From Rufibacter roseolus (GTDB taxonomy: Bacteria; Bacteroidota; Bacteroidia; Cytophagales; Hymenobacteraceae), in contig NZ_JAFMSU010000003.1 in the NCBI RefSeq assembly GCF_017916365.1, positions 434,001 to 498,000 of the forward strand: DNA of 64,000 bases. Direction: 5' to 3'. Shown piece after piece: positions 1 through 8,242 of the stretch. A model generated the notes under the pieces. The model was not told the DNA's origin. It saw only the letters and a list, made by a program, of their open reading frames with translations, and ran no database searches. Made by a program: the position numbers and the translations under genes. Numbering within the stretch: position 1 is the stretch's first letter; the number at the start of each line of letters is the position of its first letter.

Positions 1-139
1 GGGGTTTTGCCTGGTTTTTAGGCATGAGCAGGTATAGCGCCAGTGCTTTCAGCCGGGGATCTGTCTTTATCTTCTGTACGATGCTCACTTTGTTCTGACT
101 TTATAATGTACTTACACCTTTCGTTTTCTGCCAAACCGT

Positions 140-1348
140 TCAGATCACCTCGCTTACATCTTTCTGCTGAACCAGGATAGCCGGAGCCTCTGCCCGGCTG
201 GCTTTCTCCCAGGCTGCTGGCTGAGATTTTCTTACAAACCGGAAAAAGCCCAGGAACACCGCCACATTCATGATGGTAAAATAAAGGGGGAGCAAAAGCA
301 GCTTTGACTTTTCCCCCCTTGATTCTGCCTGCCAGCCCATCCAGGCCATGAAGTAGAACAGCACCTGCAACCCAAAGAGTAGGGCGCCAAATCCATTTCC
401 CCGCCAGGCCAAGGCAAAGGAGAGTGGGATTAGAATCGCCAGCATCAAAGGTGCCAGGCTCCAACGCAGCACCCTATGCGAAACATAGAGAAACGTGACA
501 ATAGGTTGGTGAAATGGATTCAAAAGCCCACCCAAGCGGAACATTGACTGCCACCCACCGGCACAGATTCTTACCTTCCGTTTCATTTCCTCATGGATGG
601 AAGTGGAAGGCGTTTCCGAGGCGAAAGCCAAGGGCTCATAAACCACCTTGAATCCTTTCTCCACTATCCTGAGGGACTGCACAAAATCATCCAGGATGGT
701 GTCTTCCTCCAGAGGCTCAAACAAAGAGGACCGAAAAGACACCAGTTCACCGGCCGCTCCCATCAGGCTGTAGATATCAGAATCGCAGCGCTTAAGGAAG
801 GACTCATACTTCCAGTACAATCCTTCTCCGGCGCCGGGGGCAGACTCCAAAGCCATGACTTTCTTCTCCCCGGAGACAGCGCCTACCTCGGGGTTTTGGT
901 AGTGTTTCACCAGTTCCCGCACCGCTTCCTTGTTCAGAAAGGAATTACAGTCTGTGAAGATGACAAACGGAGTGTCCACATACTGCAAGGCTCTGTTCTC
1001 GGCCATTGCCTTCCCGCCTCTCACGGGAGAGTGAAGGTGGACTATCTGCGGATAGGCAGCTAATACCTCAGCAGTATGATCCGTTGACCCATCGGTAATG
1101 AAAACAATCTTCAGCCTATCCTCGGGGTAAGACAAAGCCAGGCAGTTCTCAATCTTATCTTCCAGGATGAAGGCTTCGTTGTAAGCCGGCACCACCAGCG
1201 TCACCTCTGGCTCAAAGCCCATCAAAAGGGTAGGTTTGCCTTTCCTGGCAATCGCTTTCGCCCAAGCCCACGCCACTAATCCATACCCTACATAGGTATA
1301 AAATACAATGGCAATCGCTACCCAAAGGCTCACTTCCAGAACATCCAT
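140..1348 (-). CDS. Membrane-bound family 2 glycosyltransferase
   Basis: Predicted GT-A fold glycosyltransferase of 402 residues adding a sugar to a growing cell-surface polysaccharide at the cytoplasmic face of the inner membrane. One N-terminal membrane segment (about residues 5-30) precedes the catalytic domain. PAYNE (54-58), DGSTD (86-90) and TDCN (132-135) form the nucleotide-sugar and metal sites. A DD pair (220-221) and KVRICAGGW (258-266) sit where processive GT2 enzymes carry the catalytic acid and the Q/RxxRW motif. Hydrophobic segments fill about 280-370. It is the last gene of the minus-strand EPS run, 22 nt after a small ORF. Family assignment is firm; donor sugar and acceptor cannot be read from the sequence. 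Confidence 0.9.
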   Translation of the reverse strand: MDVLEVSLWVAIAIVFYTYVGYGLVAWAWAKAIARKGKPTLLMGFEPEVTLVVPAYNEAFILEDKIENCLALSYPEDRLKIVFITDGSTDHTAEVLAAYPQIVHLHSPVRGGKAMAENRALQYVDTPFVIFTDCNSFLNKEAVRELVKHYQNPEVGAVSGEKKVMALESAPGAGEGLYWKYESFLKRCDSDIYSLMGAAGELVSFRSSLFEPLEEDTILDDFVQSLRIVEKGFKVVYEPLAFASETPSTSIHEEMKRKVRICAGGWQSMFRLGGLLNPFHQPIVTFLYVSHRVLRWSLAPLMLAILIPLSFALAWRGNGFGALLFGLQVLFYFMAWMGWQAESRGEKSKLLLLPLYFTIMNVAVFLGFFRFVRKSQPAAWEKASRAEAPAILVQQKDVSEVI

Positions 1349-1370
1349 AGCAAATAGGTTTTAGAGTGGA

Positions 1371-1460
1371 TTACTGGTCCTTCCGGAAGGAATTAAGGCC
1401 GCTGAAGAAACCAATGACCAGGAAAACAATGGCGGGGAATGCAAAAATCTCGAATGGCAT
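1371..1460 (-). CDS. 29-residue single-span membrane peptide in EPS operon
   Basis: Short ORF, ATG to TAA, filling the gap between two glycosyltransferase genes (18 nt after one stop, 22 nt before the next start). It encodes 29 residues: a short N-terminal stretch MPFEIF, a hydrophobic core rich in Ala, Ile, Val, Leu, Phe and Gly (about 7-21), and a polar basic tail ending FRKDQ. This is the profile of a one-span inner-membrane microprotein with a positive C-terminus. The A-rich sequence before the ATG fits Bacteroidota starts. No family is recognised. It could be a chance ORF, but its snug fit in the operon and clear membrane profile argue for a real gene, perhaps a small partner of the flanking enzymes. 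Confidence 0.5.
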   Translation of the reverse strand: MPFEIFAFPAIVFLVIGFFSGLNSFRKDQ

Positions 1461-1478
1461 GTTTTTGTTGGTTAGTTT

Positions 1479-2678
1479 TTAAATTTCATTTGAAACTGCC
1501 TTGGCAGTGTGGGGCGTGGACATGAAGGAACTCTTTGCTTTCTTTATCTGGAACAAGGCTTTCACCATGCACAGTAGCGCGTAAGGAAGCTGGACCACCG
1601 CTTTCCACAGCTGTCTATTCCGGTAAAACTTCCCTGGCAAGGCAATAAGCAATGCCGCGCTCAACATCAGCAGCAACGTTGCCCAGAACAGAGGAGACGG
1701 TCCCACGGGCAAAACCAAAGAGGCTAGAAAAAAGAAGCCCAGCACACCTATGAGCAATATCCGAGGCACCAGAAAAGCCTGGACCACCTTATTGAAGAAC
1801 TCGAAATTGCCGCTCCGGAAAAGCTGAACAAATCCCTCAAAAGCATACTTCTTCAGAAACTCAATCTGGGCGGCGATCCACCGGGTGCGCTGCTGGGTAA
1901 ATACCTTCGCATTCTCTATTTTCTCGTCATAAACGAACACGTTGTCCAGGTAGCAGATCTTCTCCTGGTCTTTGACGATCCTGAAATCCAACTCTTTGTC
2001 TTCGCCCACGGTCTCACCAATACCCGTCAACAGTTTTTTTAGGTACAGAAAGTCAAAAGCCATCCCAGACCCGATCAAAGCCGAGGACATCCCGATGGCA
2101 TAATGTCCTTTCCGGTAAATGGAGTTGTTTATCTCTTCGTTGCAGGCATCCAGCAGAGCAAAAGAAGAGTCTATGTTTTTGGCCGTTCTATGGGCCTGCA
2201 CCACCTTATAGCCGGCAGAGAAAGCCCGATTCACCTCCTGCAGGAATCCCTGACCCATGATGTTATCCACGTCCAGGATGGCCACCACGTCATAGGCATC
2301 CTCAGGCAATGCCTCCAAGGCCGCCGCCAGCGCTTTGCCTTTGGTGCTTTTTTCAAAAAACACCTCCAAAACGCCCACTCCCGTGGTTTTCAGTTCCTGG
2401 ATGGTCTCCGGGTTCAAGCCATCGGCAACTACGAACACATCAAAGTCTCCGGAGTAAGCGTGGTTGATGGCGGCTTTACTCGTTTCCAGAATCACCTCAT
2501 TCTCCCGGTAAGTGGGAATAAGAACGCAAAACCGCCGGTCCAATGGCAGCAGTTCCTGTAAGGGTTTGGCTTTCTTGTGGCTTACCAAAGAGAAAAACAG
2601 CAGGTAGCAACAGTTGAACAGGAGATAAGCCCCAATCACTAGAAGAATGATACTCGCTGTGGATTCTATAAAAGCCAT
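1479..2678 (-). CDS. Membrane glycosyltransferase family 2
   Basis: GT2 enzyme of 399 residues from the ATG at 2678; the longer frame to 2720 would need a TTG start. A membrane anchor (about 7-33) leads into the catalytic domain with PTYRENE (55-61), a DVDN metal-binding motif (136-139), an EDKELD acidic motif (226-231) and QRTRW (263-267), the QxxRW motif of processive or membrane-integrated GT2 enzymes. Two or more hydrophobic helices follow, about 300-370. The full motif set resembles hyaluronan/cellulose-synthase-like transferases, so it may extend the chain repeatedly, although one-sugar transfer cannot be excluded. It lies in the EPS run between another GT2 gene and the 29-residue peptide gene. 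Confidence 0.9.
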   Translation of the reverse strand: MAFIESTASIILLVIGAYLLFNCCYLLFFSLVSHKKAKPLQELLPLDRRFCVLIPTYRENEVILETSKAAINHAYSGDFDVFVVADGLNPETIQELKTTGVGVLEVFFEKSTKGKALAAALEALPEDAYDVVAILDVDNIMGQGFLQEVNRAFSAGYKVVQAHRTAKNIDSSFALLDACNEEINNSIYRKGHYAIGMSSALIGSGMAFDFLYLKKLLTGIGETVGEDKELDFRIVKDQEKICYLDNVFVYDEKIENAKVFTQQRTRWIAAQIEFLKKYAFEGFVQLFRSGNFEFFNKVVQAFLVPRILLIGVLGFFFLASLVLPVGPSPLFWATLLLMLSAALLIALPGKFYRNRQLWKAVVQLPYALLCMVKALFQIKKAKSSFMSTPHTAKAVSNEI

Positions 2679-2799
2679 AAGTGTTTTAAGCTTGTTTTTA
2701 TAAAACAGGACTAAAATCAACTGACTCTTGCCCTCTTATTTCAGAGGATGGCCGGTGACCATCCCAGATTCATTTATTCAGGTTAGTTTTTGGCCTAGC

Positions 2800-3744
2800 T
2801 CATGGCATGGCCAGTTCCGGTTCCGCAGTTTTACTTCTGGAAGGAAACCGGTTATCCTGGATATGGCGGGCTGTCAGGTTCCACCACAATCCGCGCCCTA
2901 AGGCCTTCAGGTGTTTTCCCTCCATGCGGAGGCCGAATCCGAGGGCTTTTTTGGGAATAGCAGCCAAAAGGAAAATCAGCATGCTGGTCCAGAGTGCCAA
3001 TCCCCGGATGTTCCTTCTGATGAATAGTAGCCGGTTCCGGTTCATGTAATAGGTTTTGAGCACAGACGCTTTTCCCACCGAAACAGACTCTTTGTGATAG
3101 ATCACGGAGGAAGCCACGTAATGGCAGGTATATCCCGCCCGTTTAATCATTTCACACCAATCCAGTTCTTCATAATAGAGGAAATATAGCTCTGGCATTA
3201 GCCCCACTTCCTTTATGATCCGCATGGGCACCATCATGGCGGCGCCGTCCGCGAGCACGGTTGAGGTAGAGACATCATGTTGCCCATTGTCCTGCTCATA
3301 TTGCCCGATGGTGATGCTGCGGCCCGTCCAGGGATTAATGCCTTTGGAGCCGGCGTACTGAATCATCCGGTCCGTTCCGTAGTAGATGATCTTGGGAGAC
3401 GCAATCCCGGCGCGGCTATCCCGCTCGAAAAGCGCTACCAATGGCTCCAGAAAATCAGGCGCTACCTCGGTGTCATTGTTCAGGAAAAGAAGATACTCGC
3501 CCTGAGCCTGCGCAATGCCCAGGTTATTGCCCCCGGCAAATCCAAGGTTAACGGCCGACCTGATCAGTTTCACCTCCGGGTACAGTTCCTTGATGATGCC
3601 CGGGTCATGACTGGGCGAGGCATTGTCCACCACAATCACCTCAATGTTTGGGTAGGTAACCTTCCTAAGTGACGAGACCATCTCACAGGTAACCGCCGCC
3701 TGGTTGTAATTCACCGAAATAACCGATACCAAAGGTTTATGCAT
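2800..3744 (-). CDS. Rhamnosyltransferase-like family 2 glycosyltransferase (WbbL type)
   Basis: GT2 protein of 314 residues, predicted to transfer a deoxyhexose or hexose from a nucleotide sugar to the lipid-linked EPS repeat unit. VDNAS (39-43), NLGFAGGNN (66-74) and LNNDTE (88-93) are hallmarks of the WbbL/RfbF-like subgroup, and YYEELDWC (190-197) carries the likely catalytic acidic pair, followed by His217 in the usual place. A hydrophobic stretch (about 245-270) may anchor it to the membrane. The start overlaps the end of the upstream polymerase-like gene by 8 nt, which indicates translational coupling. Rhamnose specificity is inferred from the subgroup only. Confidence 0.88.
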   Translation of the reverse strand: MHKPLVSVISVNYNQAAVTCEMVSSLRKVTYPNIEVIVVDNASPSHDPGIIKELYPEVKLIRSAVNLGFAGGNNLGIAQAQGEYLLFLNNDTEVAPDFLEPLVALFERDSRAGIASPKIIYYGTDRMIQYAGSKGINPWTGRSITIGQYEQDNGQHDVSTSTVLADGAAMMVPMRIIKEVGLMPELYFLYYEELDWCEMIKRAGYTCHYVASSVIYHKESVSVGKASVLKTYYMNRNRLLFIRRNIRGLALWTSMLIFLLAAIPKKALGFGLRMEGKHLKALGRGLWWNLTARHIQDNRFPSRSKTAEPELAMP

Positions 3745-5179
3745 GGACTTCAGCGGGCTGCGGTTCTCTATCCAATTTGGGCCCCTGGAAAATGAAGGCC
3801 CAGGACACGAAAATGATCATGGAAGAAGGCATCATGTTCATGATCTCATTACTGTAACTACTAATGATAATCCCGGTAAAGCCTGCCGTCAGGGCCGTAA
3901 GCTTGAACTTGAGTCCCCTATCCTTCGTGTTCCAGACAATCCCGCAACTTTTCCCGATGATGTACATCATCATGCTGATCCAGATGATGAAGCCCGGGGT
4001 CCCCATCTCTGCCCAGATCTTCACCCAGTAACTGTCGGGCGGAATAGAGGCCAGATAGGTACCTCTGTTGTAGTTCCGGCCGGTAAACCCAATGGCCCCT
4101 ACCCCACCACCGAAGGGGTGGCCGCTGAGGTATTTCTCAATTTTCATCTGGTTTGTAAGACGGGCGTTGAAGGAGGCATCGTGGGGTCTTAAGGCAGAGC
4201 GCATCCGTCTGATCTCAAAGTGGTCCTGGCCAATGGAAGTGAATTTCAGGAAGCAGAACCCTACCACCAGAACGGTCAGCGCAATAGTGGTTACCTTGAA
4301 GTTCTTGGTGATGAATACCACCACGCCTAACCCGATAAAGATGGTAAACAAGGCGCCCCTGGTTCCGGAGATAGACTCCCCGTACAGGAAGGCCATGGCA
4401 GCCAAACCGCACAACAACCGTTTCCAGATTTTATATGGTCCAAAAGCCAGCACCAGGGCTATTACAAATAAGTGGGCCTGGGAAGCCCCAAACTGACTCG
4501 CATCTGTGTAGAACGAAAAGGCGCGCAACTCCCCGAAGATCATGTGCGTCATGTACCCGGAGGTGGTCATCCAGGTTTGCTCAGCGGCAGAGAGACCAAA
4601 CTTCACCTGCTTCACCCCATTCAGGGTGGCCAGCAAGGACATGACCATGATCAGGATGAGGAAGAAATCAAGGTCCTTTCTGGTGGTGAAGATCATGAGG
4701 CAGAGCGGCATCACCAAAATCCAGAGCAAGGGATACCTGAAGTCCAGCATCCACCCGAAAATATTGGAACCGGCCGGGTTGAAAAGCTCCAGAATGTAAA
4801 TCAACGTCCAGAGGGCGCCCAAAATCACTATCTCATTGTTGAGCTTGCTCCAGTCATACTCTCTTCTGTTATGGAAAATAATGGCTAGCCAGGTAAGCAC
4901 CAGCAGCCCCTCTACCACATAGATGTAAGGGAAGTGGCCGATCTCCCTGGCAAGCAGGTTGAAGATAAAAGAGTAGATGATCAAAGAAACGACTCCTACC
5001 TTAGGCTGCTGGAAAACCGAAAACACAAAAGGCAGAACAAGTAAAATGCTGAGCATGATGCCCGGCACCCAAAACCCGAATTGGGCCGTTAACCAGCCTA
5101 TACCAATCGCCAATAAGGCAATGAAAGGTATGAGCAGGTTGAATGCTTTTCTATCTGAAGAGATCTGAAGTTGACTCAT
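3737..5179 (-). CDS. O-antigen ligase/polymerase (Wzy-like) membrane protein
   Basis: Polytopic inner-membrane protein of about 480 residues with ten or more hydrophobic segments and one large periplasmic loop in the second half, the shape of the O-antigen ligase/Wzy polymerase superfamily. In a Wzx/Wzy-type pathway it would join lipid-linked repeat units outside the membrane. Arg- and His-containing stretches in the long loop, such as RRMRSALRPHDASF, match the kind of loop used for catalysis. An ATG at 5179 gives MSQLQISSDRK; another ATG lies at 5191 and the open frame reaches a TTG at 5209. It follows the Wzz-like gene after a 128-nt gap that holds a nested hairpin. No Wzx flippase gene is visible here. 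Ligase versus polymerase is undecided. Confidence 0.8.
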   Translation of the reverse strand: MSQLQISSDRKAFNLLIPFIALLAIGIGWLTAQFGFWVPGIMLSILLVLPFVFSVFQQPKVGVVSLIIYSFIFNLLAREIGHFPYIYVVEGLLVLTWLAIIFHNRREYDWSKLNNEIVILGALWTLIYILELFNPAGSNIFGWMLDFRYPLLWILVMPLCLMIFTTRKDLDFFLILIMVMSLLATLNGVKQVKFGLSAAEQTWMTTSGYMTHMIFGELRAFSFYTDASQFGASQAHLFVIALVLAFGPYKIWKRLLCGLAAMAFLYGESISGTRGALFTIFIGLGVVVFITKNFKVTTIALTVLVVGFCFLKFTSIGQDHFEIRRMRSALRPHDASFNARLTNQMKIEKYLSGHPFGGGVGAIGFTGRNYNRGTYLASIPPDSYWVKIWAEMGTPGFIIWISMMMYIIGKSCGIVWNTKDRGLKFKLTALTAGFTGIIISSYSNEIMNMMPSSMIIFVSWAFIFQGPKLDREPQPAEVHA

Positions 5180-5223
5180 GTTTGTCCGCATTTGCACTGA
5201 GGAGGTCAATGCTCTGTTTTTTT

Positions 5224-5268
5224 GAGTCCTTCTCAGCTTCTATTTGACTAGAAGCGAGAGAAGGACTC
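5224..5268 (-). promoter_or_regulatory. Nested perfect hairpin in EPS operon gap
   Basis: Outer arms GAGTCCTTCTC (5224-5234) and GAGAAGGACTC (5258-5268) pair over 11 bp; inner arms GCTTCT (5236-5241) and AGAAGC (5250-5255) pair over 6 bp around an 8-nt loop. On the minus-strand transcript the hairpin is followed by a run of A, not U, so it does not look like an intrinsic terminator for the operon. It may be an mRNA stability or processing element that sets different levels for the upstream and downstream EPS genes. Function is inference. Confidence 0.55.
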
Positions 5269-5307
5269 CATTGAAAATCATTGAGAAGGCTGGCTCAGAG
5301 GCGGGTA

Positions 5308-7491
5308 TTACACCGTTTCTAAAGCAGGGAAGTCTTTGTGGGAAGGCAGTACTTTCTGATCCTGAAGCACCTGTCTTGGTCTTACCACCACCATTTCCTT
5401 GGCATCGTCTGGGCGAACAGCGCTCAGCACGGTTTCAATTGGTGCGTTAGTGACTTTCTGAACATTCTCAAACATGGTCTTGTCTGACTGTTGCCAAACC
5501 CGGTTTGATCTCACGGTCAACAGTACCAGATCCAGGTGCTTGAACAGTGACACAGGGTAGGTTTCTTCCAGCACTGCCGGGAATTCTACCAGCACTACCG
5601 CATTGTTCAGGTAATCCATGCCGGCCAGATCCGCAACCGTAGCATCCGTTAACACCCCTTGCAAAGGAGAATAGAATGTGTTGTGGGCATCTGGGCTTAC
5701 CATGCCTTTATGGCTTTCCGGGTGCAACACCTGGGTTTCAATTCCCATGGAGATCAGGTTATTAGCCAAAGCGCGGCAGAGTGCTGTTTTACCTTCTCCA
5801 GACATACTGCTCAGCACACCCACCACATATGGGTAAGCAGTATCCTTCTGTTTCATTTTGAGGATCAGTTGTCTGGCTAGTTGGTCTTCCGCGTTTTGGG
5901 CCAGTTGCAGTTGTTTAGGGCTGGTGCTGTGGGTGGCGGGCAGTACCCCGAAGATTGGGTATTCTATCTTTTTGACGGCTACTGATGGTTTCCGCAAAGA
6001 ATCATCCAACAATTCACGCGCCAGCAACACCCCGAAGGTTAGCAGGAACACCCCAATGGAACCGAAGAGAATCAGCAGGATGCGGGTAAGCTTGGTTGGG
6101 CTTCCTGGCATGTAAGGCGGGTCAATCACCTTCAGCTGCGACGCCATTTCAATGTTCTGCTGGTTCAGTTTACTTTGGTTCAGTCCATCCAGCTGGGCAA
6201 GGTATTCCTTTTCAGCCATGGTAACTTCACGGGTAAGCTTTCTGTTTTCATCGCCAAGCGGCATGAGCTTTTCATATTCCTGGGCGTAATCAGATCTTTG
6301 CTTGTTCACCAGATTGCGTTTGCTCTTCAACTCTTCCAGCAGGAAAGTGGCTCTCACCCAGTCGTTAAGCAGATTGGTCGTTGGCAACCCTTGAACAGTA
6401 TGGGTGTTGGTGAAGTGCTTATCCACGGAGCCCATCATCTTTTTAGAGAGATCATCGGCTTCCTTTTTCAAAGAGTTCAGTCTACCTGCCTGGGCGCCGT
6501 TTGCGTTTCCTTTGTTCAACAGTTCTAATTCAACAATTTCTGTGGTAACCTTAGAAAGTCTGTTTTTCAACTGAAGTACTTCCTGGCTGTACAGGTTGGG
6601 CACCCCTCTGTCTTTCAGGCTCTGCTCCAATGATCTCAAGGTGGCGGAGGCTCCTGCATATTCAATGTCAAGGTCATTTGCCTTGGCCATTAAGGTGTTC
6701 TTTTCTGTGGTGGTGCTACCTACCTGCACATTGTAATCAATGATCCCATTGGTCTGCTGGAAACGCAGCAGGCTTTCCTCAGCATTCTTCAATCTTTCTT
6801 GGGCCTTATTGGTGGCCTCCACGAAATGCTTCACAACCGATTCTGATTGAGCAGTAAACAAGGTTCTATGCTTTTCAAACAACAGCTTGGTAAGCATATC
6901 CAGGGTGTGTTTCGTTTGTGCCGGATCTCTGAAAGTATAAGTGATAGACAACAGGTCACTATCGCCCATCCGCTTGGCTTCTATTGAACTTAGCGCGTTC
7001 TCAGAGTAACCCAGGTCACTGTTGTAAATCACATCCCGAATAGGGTTGCTTGGTGTGGCATTGAAGTAGGTAGAGAGGTTTTTGGCGGTTTCCTCTACAG
7101 TTGCTCCCACCAACTTACTTCTTAAAGAAGCCGGTACAAGTTCTTTCAGTTGGTTATAGGCTTCTTCCCCAATGATATTTGGATCATGTTTCTTTAACAT
7201 GAGGTGCGAAGCCAGCAGGCGGAAACCCAATTCATCTCTAAGGTCTCTTGAATCCAGAACAGAAATCAGGTTGGCGAAACCGTCCTTCGCGACCTTGTAC
7301 TGGGTGCTGCTTTCCGTAACGTCGCTGATGTTGTAACCAGACGCGATACCTGTGTATATGGTGGTACCAGATTTATATTCATCTACCTGGTCCTGGGTAA
7401 AGAAAAAGATAGAAGCCGCTGTTACCGTGGTGATTGCCACCAGTAGGAACCAGTTCCGATTTATAAGTCTAAAGATTTCTGAAGGTTTCAT
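5308..7491 (-). CDS. Wzz-like polysaccharide co-polymerase with degenerate BY-kinase domain
   Basis: Inner-membrane protein of 727 residues resembling the chain-length regulator plus cytoplasmic ATPase used in Wzy-dependent export. A membrane segment (about 14-31) opens the Wzz domain; a long coiled-coil periplasmic region follows; a second membrane segment lies near 465-490 after a PGSPTKLTR motif typical of Wzz proteins. The C-terminal domain keeps a Walker A (SSMSGEGKT, about 561-569), but the Walker A' Asp is replaced by Glu (VLVEFPA, Glu near 636) and there is no C-terminal tyrosine cluster. Autophosphorylation as in Wzc is therefore doubtful. Its start overlaps the end of the TolC-like gene by 4 nt. 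It probably controls chain length and bridges to the exporter. Confidence 0.85.
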   Translation of the reverse strand: MKPSEIFRLINRNWFLLVAITTVTAASIFFFTQDQVDEYKSGTTIYTGIASGYNISDVTESSTQYKVAKDGFANLISVLDSRDLRDELGFRLLASHLMLKKHDPNIIGEEAYNQLKELVPASLRSKLVGATVEETAKNLSTYFNATPSNPIRDVIYNSDLGYSENALSSIEAKRMGDSDLLSITYTFRDPAQTKHTLDMLTKLLFEKHRTLFTAQSESVVKHFVEATNKAQERLKNAEESLLRFQQTNGIIDYNVQVGSTTTEKNTLMAKANDLDIEYAGASATLRSLEQSLKDRGVPNLYSQEVLQLKNRLSKVTTEIVELELLNKGNANGAQAGRLNSLKKEADDLSKKMMGSVDKHFTNTHTVQGLPTTNLLNDWVRATFLLEELKSKRNLVNKQRSDYAQEYEKLMPLGDENRKLTREVTMAEKEYLAQLDGLNQSKLNQQNIEMASQLKVIDPPYMPGSPTKLTRILLILFGSIGVFLLTFGVLLARELLDDSLRKPSVAVKKIEYPIFGVLPATHSTSPKQLQLAQNAEDQLARQLILKMKQKDTAYPYVVGVLSSMSGEGKTALCRALANNLISMGIETQVLHPESHKGMVSPDAHNTFYSPLQGVLTDATVADLAGMDYLNNAVVLVEFPAVLEETYPVSLFKHLDLVLLTVRSNRVWQQSDKTMFENVQKVTNAPIETVLSAVRPDDAKEMVVVRPRQVLQDQKVLPSHKDFPALETV

Positions 7492-8237
7492 TTGCTTTGT
7501 ATTAAGTCGATTAGTCTAGTTCCGATTGTTTCTTCCATCATTAAAAGCTGGGTCTCATAGTTGACCTTCGCTGTTTGTAGTGCAGTGGCAGCGCTGGTGT
7601 AAGCCTGCTGCACGTTAGACATGGCGTCTATCATGATCTCACCGCTCTTAAATTGTTTTTTAGCGATCTCCTGGCTTACAACTGCGGTCTGGTAAGCCTG
7701 CTGCTGCAGTTCAAGCTGGTTTTTGGCCATCTTGAGGTTTTGGTACAGGTTGATCACCCGCATTCTTACCGCCTTTTCAGTTAGCTTCTTGCCGCCCTCG
7801 GCCTGAACCACTGCCAAATCCTGGTTCTTGATGGTGTTGTGACGGCTTAAGAGCTGGCCCAAAGGCAGAGACATTGACAAGCCCATGGTATACCTGGCGC
7901 GTAACGGGGCATCAAAGGCGTTGAAGGAATTCACTGGCTCGCCGTTGGTGTTCCAGTTATTCATACTGCCGTATGTGTAAGAGGAGTTGATGGAGAAACC
8001 ACTATAGAAGTTTTTACGGATAATCTTTCTTTGTTCAATGGAGGCCAATCTTGCGGCATCTGCATTCTCTAACTCTGGGGCGTTGGCAAGGGCTGTTTCA
8101 ATTAGAATAGGCAGGGCATATTCAGAATTAAAGAGCTTCTTTTCCCAATCAGCTTCTTTGGCAGGAGCAGTCTGAGCAGAAGCTACCAGGCCATACAGGG
8201 TTAATAAAAGTGCAAGCGAAAGTTTTTTCATATTCAT
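7488..8237 (-). CDS. Half-length TolC-like outer membrane protein
   Basis: Secreted protein of 249 residues. The N-terminal signal peptide ends near VASAQ (about residue 22). The body has the pattern of one TolC/OMF repeat: an initial ALANAPEL helix motif, a short beta-strand region rich in Ser, Tyr and Asn (about 75-130), and long amphipathic helices with heptad-like Gln and Ala (about 140-245). Normal TolC proteins have two such repeats in 420-490 residues; here one is present, so a pore would need six chains instead of three. It sits between the sugar transferase (5 nt gap) and the Wzz-like gene (4 nt overlap), so it likely takes the place of the outer-membrane exporter or links it to Wzz. 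No Wza-like gene is visible. Confidence 0.72.
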   Translation of the reverse strand: MNMKKLSLALLLTLYGLVASAQTAPAKEADWEKKLFNSEYALPILIETALANAPELENADAARLASIEQRKIIRKNFYSGFSINSSYTYGSMNNWNTNGEPVNSFNAFDAPLRARYTMGLSMSLPLGQLLSRHNTIKNQDLAVVQAEGGKKLTEKAVRMRVINLYQNLKMAKNQLELQQQAYQTAVVSQEIAKKQFKSGEIMIDAMSNVQQAYTSAATALQTAKVNYETQLLMMEETIGTRLIDLIQSK

Positions 8238-8242
8238 TTTGG

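Noticed and set aside
18..464. 148-residue minus-strand ORF at the window start
   Set aside because: Out-of-frame shadow of the glycosyltransferase gene at 140-1348 with low-complexity composition.
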